Positions 1-5,286 of a stretch of 5,286 nt of DNA are shown one piece after another. A program made the position numbers and the translations under genes. Source of the stretch: Fidelibacterota bacterium (GTDB lineage: Bacteria > Marinisomatota > Marinisomatia > SCGC-AAA003-L08 > TMED6); contig PAOX01000006.1 of the NCBI GenBank assembly GCA_002710085.1, forward strand, positions 1 to 5,286, read 5' to 3'. The notes beneath the pieces are model-generated. The model made no database searches. It saw only the letters and a list, made by a program, of their open reading frames with translations, and was not told the origin of the DNA. The stretch's first letter is position 1, and the number at the start of each line of letters is the position of its first letter.

Positions 1-386
1 TTTCTACTGATACTAATCCATTAGAAGCTGGATTATCTTGGATTGTTAACTTTGATAAAGGCAATTTTTTAGGTAGAGATAATTTATTAAAATCAAAAAA
101 TAATGACTATCAACGTAGGTTAATTGGTTTTGAGATGACGGAAAAAGCTATTCCAAGAACAGGATATAGTGTATATATAGATTGTAATAATATGCAGCGT
201 ATGAAAGTTGGAGAAGTAACTAGCAGAACTCATTCTCCCTCATTATCAAAAGGTATTGGTTTGGCCTATATTGACCACCCTTATCATAAAATTGGATCAT
301 CAATTTATATTGAGATTAGAGGAAAATTTCTAGGAGCAAAAATTGTTAAAACTCCTTTTATCCAAAATACTTCTTTACATCAATAA
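1..386 (+). CDS. gcvT: Aminomethyltransferase (glycine cleavage system T-protein), C-terminal part, 5' end outside window
   Basis: The reading frame is open from base 3 and ends in TAA at 384-386, giving about 127 residues, the last third of a protein that is usually about 360-370 residues. The visible part carries the GcvT C-terminal signature in order: NPLEAGLSWIV near the start, then FDKGNFLGRDNLL, a GFEM...IPRTGY stretch, VGEVTS, HSPSLSKGIGLAYI, and the closing IEIRGK...AKIVKTPF. By family knowledge, the T-protein takes the aminomethyl group carried on lipoyl-H-protein, releases ammonia and passes the one-carbon unit to tetrahydrofolate in the cytoplasm. The folate-binding N-terminal domain is not visible. 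The ATG at base 135 lies inside the conserved GFEM motif and is an internal methionine, not a start. ftsK follows after 11 bases, suggesting co-transcription. I see no damage in the visible part. Confidence 0.95.
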   Translation, partial: STDTNPLEAGLSWIVNFDKGNFLGRDNLLKSKNNDYQRRLIGFEMTEKAIPRTGYSVYIDCNNMQRMKVGEVTSRTHSPSLSKGIGLAYIDHPYHKIGSSIYIEIRGKFLGAKIVKTPFIQNTSLHQ

Positions 387-397
387 TTAAGGTAATT

Positions 398-2659
398 ATG
401 TCAAAAAAAAATAATGAAATATTAGCAATTTTATTAGCTTCATTATCAATTTTTATTTTTTTGAGTTTGATTGGTTTTAAATCACATTATGAGCCAAAAA
501 TTATTCAAAATTTATTTGCTTCTGATTTCATTTATAATGAACAGCTTCCTTTTACTGGTATTATAGGCGCCAGTATTTCATCTCTATTAGTTAAATACTT
601 TTTAGGATATGGTTCATTTTGTATTTGTACCATTTTATTTATGTATGCATATTTATTATTTATGCGCAAAGATTATTCCAATAAAAAATATTTATTTTTA
701 TCATTATATCAATTAGGATCAGGATTATGGCTATCTATTTTCTTAACCTGGTATTTTGGTGTGAGCAATGAAACAGGTTTACTTGGATATTTATTTCATA
801 CATTTTTAAATGAATCAATAAGAAGTTTCATTTATATTTTTCTCCCAATTACTTTTTTTATTCTTGTTCGAGGCTTTATTGAATTTTCTATTTATGATAT
901 TTCTTCTAAGGGATTTGACATTATCAAAAGCTTTATTTCTAATATTAAACCACAAAAAATTGAAATACATCAATCTAATCCTGTTGATACTGAAAGTTTT
1001 GACGACACGACACAAGTCTCTGATATAGAATCTGAAAAGGTTGAAAGTCCGGAAGAAATTCATGATGATGAATCAGATAAAATCATTGATGAGGAGCTGG
1101 AGCCTATATCTGATGAAATACATAATGAAGAAAATAATATTATTATAGATGATGAAGATTCTATTGATGAGAGTGATATTGATAAAATTAATAGTAAGGC
1201 ATATGATAATTATAAACTACCACCGTCTAATTTATTAAATGAGCCTATAGAAATTACTAATACTTTAACTGAAGATGATTTAAAAGCGCAAGCATCTAAA
1301 ATCATTCATGCTTTGGAAACATTTAATGTACAAGGACAAGTAATACGTATTTCTCCAGGTCCAGTTATTACTTTATTTGAGATTGAACCTGCAGAAGGGG
1401 TTAGGGTGAATAAATTTACCACACTCTCTGATGATTTAGCTCGAGTTATGCAAGCTAGTAGTATTAGAGTTATTGCACCTATTCCTGGCTCTAGGTCGGT
1501 TGGTATAGAGCTACCTAACCCTAATCCTCAGACTGTATTTTTAAAAACTATTTTAAATTCAGAAAAATATGCTAATGCTGAATCAAAGCTAACCATTGCT
1601 GTTGGTAAAACTACAACTGGCGATGCATTTGTTTTTGATTTAGGGAAATTACCACATTTACTTATTGCAGGTGCTACAGGAGCAGGTAAATCAGTATGTA
1701 TTAATACTATTATTATGTCTATTTTATATAAAGCAAAACCAGATGAGGTAAAGTTTGTTTTAATTGACCCTAAAAAATTAGAGTTATCAATTTATAAACA
1801 ACTAGTAGGATATCATTTAATTACATCATCGAATTTAGATGAATATGTAATGACTACTGCTGATAATGCGGTAGGGATTTTAGATGCTTCTATTAATGAA
1901 ATGGAGCGTCGATTTTCTTTATTTGCAGAATCTAATGTTCGTAATATTGCTGAATATCATAGTAAATCTAGCAATGATCCAAATATGGAGAAGGTTCCGT
2001 ATTTAGTTGTTTTAATTGATGAATTAGCTGATCTCATGATGACTTCTAGCCGAGCAATTGAAGAACCAATCACAAGATTAGCTCAAAAAGCACGAGCAGT
2101 AGGAATACATTTGGTTGTTGCAACCCAAAGACCTTCTGTAGATGTTATTACAGGTTTAATAAAATCTAATTTTCCTGCTAGATTATCTTTTCAGGTATCT
2201 TCAAAAGTAGATTCTAGAACTATATTAGATCAGATGGGAGCTGAAAAATTATTAGGAAGAGGAGATTTATTGTTTTTGCAACCTGGAACTGGATCTCCAA
2301 TAAGACTGCACAATGCTTTTATCAATTTAGATGAAATTCAAGAAGTATTAACTCACATAAATGCGCAGCCTAAACCTGGTGAAATTAAATTACCTGAAGC
2401 AAAAAAAGTTTCTATTGAAGGAAGTGCTGATTTAGAAGAAAATCATGATGAATTATTAGAAGATGCAGCAAGGTTAATTATTGACACTGGACAGGCATCC
2501 GTTTCCTTATTACAACGTCGATTTAGGATTGGCTATAGTAGGGCAGGTCGTTTAATTGATGAATTAGAATCATTAGGGATTGTAGGTGGATATAGTGGAA
2601 GCAAAGCACGAGATATCCTTGTAGATGAATCATATATTAATGATATTTTTAATAAATAA
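398..2659 (+). CDS. ftsK: DNA translocase FtsK (FtsK/SpoIIIE family)
   Basis: This 753-residue protein has the full FtsK layout. About four membrane helices lie at the N-terminus (roughly 7-26, 72-89, 98-120 and 142-162) and anchor it at the septum. A strongly acidic, probably disordered linker spans about 197-262. The motor domain follows: an alpha part from about 285 (SPGPVITLFEIEPAEG at 319-334), then the RecA-like ATPase with Walker A GATGAGKS at 425-432, LIDPKKLELS at 455-464, Walker B LVVLIDELADLMM at 536-548 and ATQRPS at 575-580. A gamma winged-helix domain at about 684-745 contains SLLQRRFRIGYSRAGRLIDE. By family knowledge, the hexameric motor pumps chromosome termini through the closing septum, reads polar DNA motifs with gamma, and activates Xer recombination at dif. 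The ATG at 398 has an AAGG ribosome site at 389-392 and precedes the first membrane helix; the next Met is at residue 82. All key motor residues are present. The linker is short compared with E. coli FtsK. Confidence 0.97.
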   Translation: MSKKNNEILAILLASLSIFIFLSLIGFKSHYEPKIIQNLFASDFIYNEQLPFTGIIGASISSLLVKYFLGYGSFCICTILFMYAYLLFMRKDYSNKKYLFLSLYQLGSGLWLSIFLTWYFGVSNETGLLGYLFHTFLNESIRSFIYIFLPITFFILVRGFIEFSIYDISSKGFDIIKSFISNIKPQKIEIHQSNPVDTESFDDTTQVSDIESEKVESPEEIHDDESDKIIDEELEPISDEIHNEENNIIIDDEDSIDESDIDKINSKAYDNYKLPPSNLLNEPIEITNTLTEDDLKAQASKIIHALETFNVQGQVIRISPGPVITLFEIEPAEGVRVNKFTTLSDDLARVMQASSIRVIAPIPGSRSVGIELPNPNPQTVFLKTILNSEKYANAESKLTIAVGKTTTGDAFVFDLGKLPHLLIAGATGAGKSVCINTIIMSILYKAKPDEVKFVLIDPKKLELSIYKQLVGYHLITSSNLDEYVMTTADNAVGILDASINEMERRFSLFAESNVRNIAEYHSKSSNDPNMEKVPYLVVLIDELADLMMTSSRAIEEPITRLAQKARAVGIHLVVATQRPSVDVITGLIKSNFPARLSFQVSSKVDSRTILDQMGAEKLLGRGDLLFLQPGTGSPIRLHNAFINLDEIQEVLTHINAQPKPGEIKLPEAKKVSIEGSADLEENHDELLEDAARLIIDTGQASVSLLQRRFRIGYSRAGRLIDELESLGIVGGYSGSKARDILVDESYINDIFNK
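1052..1156 (+). repeat. Imperfect 60-base tandem duplication inside the ftsK acidic linker
   Basis: FtsK residues 219-233 (EEIHDDESDKIIDEE) and 239-253 (DEIHNEENNIIIDDE) align without gaps at an offset of 20 residues. By my count 8 of 15 residues and 31 of 45 bases are identical, and most of the differing residues are D/E/N/S exchanges. The shared IH and II-D/E positions make chance from an acidic-rich composition less likely but do not rule it out. If real, it is a decayed in-frame duplication that lengthened the linker between the membrane anchor and the motor. The boundaries are approximate. Confidence 0.4.
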
Positions 2660-2668
2660 AATATTTAT

Positions 2669-3253
2669 ATGTTTAAATTTTTCTTAATAATAGGGACGTG
2701 TTTAAATTTTGGTGGTTCCAGCCCCTTATTTTCTAAATTCATTGATTCCAACACAATATTTTTAGATAATCCTATTAAACTAATTCAATTTGATTATATC
2801 ACACAAAATATTGATGGTTTATCTGAAAAAGGATCTGGGAGTATTTTAATTGACGCAGATAAATATAAATTAAATTTAAATAATCATATTCTTTTATTTC
2901 CAGGCAATGAATTAAAAAGATATAATAAAATTACAAATCAGATTTTTATTGAAAACAACAATCCGCAAATTGACTCTTTAATTTTAAATTTTTTTAATAT
3001 TGAAAATTTAGAGATGATTAAAGTAGATAGTAATGGTACTATTAATGCTTTATCATCTAATTTTGAAATTCAGGATATTATTATAGATTTAGATTTTCTA
3101 GCTGATTCATCATCTATTAATGAGATTAATATTCAATATTCTAACTATCTTATTTCTTTATTTAATTTAAATTTTTCTAATCATACCATAGATTTAGACA
3201 GCCCTTTTTCTTTTAATTTTCCAGACGCTTTTATTTTTGACTTAAGAGATTAA
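2669..3253 (+). CDS. lolA: LolA-like periplasmic outer-membrane lipoprotein carrier protein (divergent)
   Basis: The 194-residue length is within the usual LolA range of about 180-215. A hydrophobic N-terminus (residues 3-13, then NFGGSSPLFS) looks like a secretion signal, but it has only one Lys and no clear cleavage site. The mature part resembles LolA: GSGSILIDADKYKLNL at 55-70, where the family has a lipid-cavity beta strand of 'G.l.i....yRlel' type; NELKRYNKITNQIFI at 80-94, matching 'tlWtYn..tnqv.i'; and the end FSFNFPDAFIFDLRD, matching the LolA closing 'f.f..P.gveviDLR'. By family knowledge, LolA takes lipoproteins from the LolCDE transporter and carries them to the outer membrane. 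It lies 9 bases after ftsK, a neighbour order I recall for this bacterial group, and 2 bases before the next gene. The ATG has no Shine-Dalgarno sequence, only A/T. Overall similarity is weak, so the call rests on the ends, length and position. Confidence 0.72.
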   Translation: MFKFFLIIGTCLNFGGSSPLFSKFIDSNTIFLDNPIKLIQFDYITQNIDGLSEKGSGSILIDADKYKLNLNNHILLFPGNELKRYNKITNQIFIENNNPQIDSLILNFFNIENLEMIKVDSNGTINALSSNFEIQDIIIDLDFLADSSSINEINIQYSNYLISLFNLNFSNHTIDLDSPFSFNFPDAFIFDLRD

Positions 3254-3255
3254 TT

Positions 3256-4233
3256 ATGAAGACTATTAAAATAATTATTCATAGCCTTATTAGTTTAATC
3301 ATTACTATTTCGAGCATCCTCTTTTTTATTAATAATGCAGGGGGAGAATTAACTTTTGATGAATTAATTTCTTTAATTTTTATTAAATGGCATTATTTAT
3401 TTTTTGCATGTCTTTTATTAATTATAAGTGTTTATTTGCGCGCACATAGGTGGAAATATTTATTTAATTCAAATACAGAATTAAAAGTGCAGAGCTTATT
3501 TCAATCTCAGTTTATTGGTTATTTTATAAATTGCGTATCACCAATTAGAATTGGTGATATAATTAGAAGTTATGTGGTTGCAAAGAATACCAATCAAAAA
3601 ACCAGCTATATTATTGGCACTATTGCAATGGAACGTTTTTTAGATACTATAACGATTTTATTTGGTGGAGTAATTGTACTATTTTATTATGGTACTGATT
3701 ATTTAGAAATTAAATTACAATTTATTTCGATCCCCTTTCTGTTATGTTTATTAGGGATTCCTGTATTAGGTTATTTACTATATAGACTGCTTTTAAAATT
3801 TTCCTTCCCCAATTCTATTAATAATATTTTTAAAAATATTTGGGATGGTTTCTCAGCCATTCAATTTAATCACAAAACAGCCATTATTTTATATTCTGCA
3901 TTAATCTGGTCTATTTATTGTATTAATGTATATTTAATTCAATCAATGTTTATTCAATTTCAATTAAGTATTTTTGATTGCCTATTAATTTTAGTAACCT
4001 CATCTTTTATGTTAATGATTCCAGTTGGCTTTGGAGGGCTTGGTGTGTTTCATATTGGCGTACAGGGAGTTTTAAATAAATTAGGGATTCAAGACTATAA
4101 TAATTTTATTATTCTTTTACATCTATATAGTTTAATTATGTATACTTTATATGGAGCTTATTTCTTTTTTACTGAAAAAACTTTAAATTTAAAAACACTA
4201 TATAGTTATTTAGTGGGCCATCAATCTAATTGA
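3256..4233 (+). CDS. Flippase-like integral membrane protein, YbhN/AglD type (lysylphosphatidylglycerol synthase TM-domain family, UPF0104)
   Basis: This 325-residue, very hydrophobic protein has roughly seven or eight membrane segments (about 8-26, 43-61, 128-145, 155-178, 208-228, 240-257, 258-275 and 284-305). Family signatures are visible in order: YLRAHRWKYLF at 60-70, the loop GYFINCVSPIRIGDIIRSYVV at 88-108, AMERFLDTITIL at 124-135, and PVGFGGLGVFHIG at 256-268. This is the domain fused to the aminoacyl-transferase in MprF, where it flips lysyl-phosphatidylglycerol; here it stands alone with no synthetase part. Solo members such as archaeal AglD are linked to lipid-linked sugar or glycolipid handling, but the substrate cannot be read from the sequence. 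The ATG follows the lolA stop by 2 bases, with a purine-rich AAGAG at 3244-3248 as likely ribosome site, so it is probably translated from the same message. Its TGA stop lies inside the tail of the opposing glycosyltransferase gene. Confidence 0.88.
   Translation: MKTIKIIIHSLISLIITISSILFFINNAGGELTFDELISLIFIKWHYLFFACLLLIISVYLRAHRWKYLFNSNTELKVQSLFQSQFIGYFINCVSPIRIGDIIRSYVVAKNTNQKTSYIIGTIAMERFLDTITILFGGVIVLFYYGTDYLEIKLQFISIPFLLCLLGIPVLGYLLYRLLLKFSFPNSINNIFKNIWDGFSAIQFNHKTAIILYSALIWSIYCINVYLIQSMFIQFQLSIFDCLLILVTSSFMLMIPVGFGGLGVFHIGVQGVLNKLGIQDYNNFIILLHLYSLIMYTLYGAYFFFTEKTLNLKTLYSYLVGHQSN
4191..4215 (-). terminator. Possible rho-independent terminator of the glycosyltransferase gene
   Basis: Read on the minus strand just past the glycosyltransferase stop, CACTA (4215-4211) can pair with TAGTG (4200-4196) across a 10-base loop, followed at once by TTTTT (4195-4191). 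The stem is only five pairs with two G-C pairs, so it is weak, but in a genome this AT-rich many real terminators look similar. It lies within the 3' coding end of the flippase-like gene. Confidence 0.3.
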
Positions 4234-4250
4234 TTAAATTTATTTTTTTT
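4220..4250 (+). terminator. Possible weak terminator of the gcvT-ftsK-lolA-flippase unit
   Basis: On the plus strand, ATCAAT (4220-4225) pairs with ATTGAT (4229-4234) around the loop CTA. A short A/T stretch follows, then eight T at 4243-4250. The stem has one G-C pair per six and the T run starts eight bases after it, so it is a poor match to a standard terminator. The inverted repeat also contains both converging stop codons. Confidence 0.22.
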
Positions 4251-5255
4251 ATTCCAAAAATATTCTTTCACAATAGAATAGTTTTTCATTAATACACTTG
4301 ATATTGGATGATAATCATTAATTGATTTGTGTACATCTTTCTTTCTTTTACGTAGATAGTTAATATTAAATAGTAGCCAAACATTAGCATGCAAAATTGC
4401 TGTAGCTCCTTTAAAATTGAATTTCATAACATAAAATGCAAATGCAAATTTTTCTAAGATTAGTCTTTTTAATATTTGGCTTATAGATATTTTTTGATTA
4501 TTAGTTAAAAATAATATCATACTATTTCTATGATTTAGATATATTTTTTTATATGATCCATATGATAATGTTTGACCACCTTTATGATATATTATAGATT
4601 TTGGTTGGCTATAAATTTCATAGCCATTTAATAGGCATTTCCAATGATAGTCTATTTCTTCCATATGGGCAAATAAAGATTCATCAAATCCTCCGATTTG
4701 ATTAAAAATATTTTTTTTAGTAATAAAACCTGTTCCACTTGCCCAGAATATTTTTTCTTCTGTATCGTATTGACCTAAATCTTCTTCAAGTGTATTCATT
4801 ATTCTGCCTCTAGCAAATGGATAGCCTAAGTAATCTATATACCCACCATTTCCTCCGGCATAATCAAATTCATTTTGACTGTAGTAGTTTTTAATTTTGG
4901 GCTGTATAGAAACCATTTTATCATTTTTTTGTATGCTTTTAATGAGTGTATTAATACAATCTTTTGTGATTGTAGTATCATTATTTAGAAAAAATAAAAA
5001 TTCTCCGTTAGCATGTTGAGCTCCGAGATTGCATCCTCCAGCATACCCTTTATTACACTTTGATGTTACAATATTAATTTCAGAAAATTTTTCTACAATA
5101 TAATTAATACTACCATCTTCACAATTATTATCCACTACAATAATTTCATAATCAATATCATGCGTATTGGTTATGATTGACTGTATACATTCATCTAATA
5201 TATCTTTCCCCATTAGATGTGGAATAATAATAGATACGGTGGGTTTAGAATTCAT
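4221..5255 (-). CDS. Glycosyltransferase family 2 (GT-A fold, rhamnosyltransferase/WbbL-like subgroup)
   Basis: This 344-residue cytoplasmic-face enzyme would transfer a sugar from a nucleotide-sugar donor to an envelope glycan or lipid-linked acceptor. GT-A motifs are visible: VSIIIPH at 7-13, EIIVVDNNCEDGS at 37-49 (nucleotide site), NKGYAGGCNLG at 68-78, and the metal-binding region FFLNNDT at 88-94 with Asp93 in the DXD position. Then come FDYAGGNGGYIDYLGYPFARG at 130-150 and IFWASGTGFITKK at 169-181. The acceptor/catalytic stretch IGGFDESLFAHMEEIDYHW spans 187-205, with Glu199-Glu200 and Asp202 as candidate base residues. YHKGGQTLSYG at 223-233 follows. The tail (about 260-305) has amphipathic helices ending in basic LRKRKK and no clear transmembrane segment, suggesting peripheral membrane attachment. 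The sugar and acceptor are unknown. I chose ATG 5255 because VSIIIP starts at residue 7, as usual; no Shine-Dalgarno sequence precedes it. It converges on the flippase-like gene with a 13-base overlap. Confidence 0.93.
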   Translation of the reverse strand: MNSKPTVSIIIPHLMGKDILDECIQSIITNTHDIDYEIIVVDNNCEDGSINYIVEKFSEINIVTSKCNKGYAGGCNLGAQHANGEFLFFLNNDTTITKDCINTLIKSIQKNDKMVSIQPKIKNYYSQNEFDYAGGNGGYIDYLGYPFARGRIMNTLEEDLGQYDTEEKIFWASGTGFITKKNIFNQIGGFDESLFAHMEEIDYHWKCLLNGYEIYSQPKSIIYHKGGQTLSYGSYKKIYLNHRNSMILFLTNNQKISISQILKRLILEKFAFAFYVMKFNFKGATAILHANVWLLFNINYLRKRKKDVHKSINDYHPISSVLMKNYSIVKEYFWNKKNKFNQLD

Positions 5256-5286
5256 TTTTATTGTATGTAAAAATCAGGAAAATATT

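Noticed and set aside
135..386. An apparent complete 83-residue gene starting at ATG 135.
   Set aside because: The frame is open to the window edge and the upstream residues (NPLEAGL, FLGRD) continue the GcvT pattern, so the ATG is an internal Met of gcvT.
815..1063. An 82-residue minus-strand open frame antisense to ftsK.
   Set aside because: It lies wholly within the clear ftsK gene, has no recognisable domain or ribosome site, and is rich in Asn/Lys/Arg/Phe, as expected from the reverse of AT-rich coding sequence.
2659..2666. Perfect palindrome AAATATTT between ftsK and lolA.
   Set aside because: It is short and made only of A/T in a very AT-rich genome, with no T run or second copy to support an operator or terminator.
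2669..2701. Possible lipobox (IGTC) at the start of the LolA-like protein.
   Set aside because: Thr at the position before Cys is atypical for lipoprotein signal peptidase, which favours Gly, Ala or Ser. LolA itself is normally soluble in the periplasm.
4197..4206. Ten-base palindrome ACTATATAGT near the end of the flippase-like gene.
   Set aside because: It has no loop of its own to form a good hairpin and lies in coding sequence. It partly overlaps the weak terminator candidate reported instead.
4221..4233. Possible TGA recoding (TGA read as Trp or Gly), since two genes end in TGA.
   Set aside because: No gene contains an internal in-frame TGA, Trp is always TGG, and both proteins have full family length at these stops.
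4261..4286. Plus-strand inverted repeat TATTCT / AGAATA with an 8-base loop followed by TTTTT.
   Set aside because: It lies deeper in the glycosyltransferase coding region, has a weak AT stem, and is no better than chance hairpins expected at this composition.
3256..5255. A flippase-plus-glycosyltransferase cassette as a new glycan export system.
   Set aside because: The two genes are convergent, not co-transcribed, and each belongs to a broad, common family. Nothing in the sequence ties them to one pathway.

Overview
The window is low in GC (about 23-35% in the lines I counted) and tightly packed. It reads as a normal chromosomal housekeeping stretch from a Gram-negative bacterium with an outer membrane. 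The protein signatures point to the Fibrobacterota-Chlorobiota-Bacteroidota group. The FtsK motor phrasing, the LolA-like gene directly after ftsK, and a glycosyltransferase with the 'GYPFARGR / QYDTEEKIFWASG / FAHMEEIDYHW' phrasing all resemble that group. A low-GC marine lineage such as Marinimicrobia (SAR406) or a marine Bacteroidota is my best guess. This is inference from remembered family resemblance, not from a search. The genetic code appears standard: TAA and TGA both act as stops, and Trp is TGG.

Layout. Bases 1-386 hold the C-terminal third of gcvT (glycine cleavage T-protein), cut by the window edge. After 11 bases comes a complete ftsK (398-2659, DNA translocase). After 9 bases comes a divergent lolA-like gene (2669-3253, periplasmic lipoprotein carrier). 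After 2 bases comes a YbhN/AglD-type flippase-like integral membrane protein (3256-4233). These four plus-strand genes are spaced like one operon. On the minus strand, a complete family-2 glycosyltransferase gene (4221-5255) converges on the flippase-like gene, and the two reading frames overlap by 13 bases at their stop codons. The last 31 bases are the glycosyltransferase's upstream region, cut by the window end.

How the genes fit together. FtsK acts at the division septum and segregates the chromosome. LolA would ferry lipoproteins across the periplasm. The flippase-like protein and the glycosyltransferase probably serve lipid or glycan steps of envelope building, although they lie in opposite transcription units. 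gcvT is one-carbon metabolism and seems to be a positional neighbour rather than a functional partner.

I found no mobile element, CRISPR array, tRNA, rRNA, toxin-antitoxin or defence system, and no gene-free stretch above 31 bases. I do not see an undescribed system here. The points worth a second look are modest: a decayed tandem duplication in the acidic FtsK linker, the very divergent LolA, the palindromic overlapping stops with possible back-to-back terminators, and the lack of a Shine-Dalgarno sequence before two of the genes.
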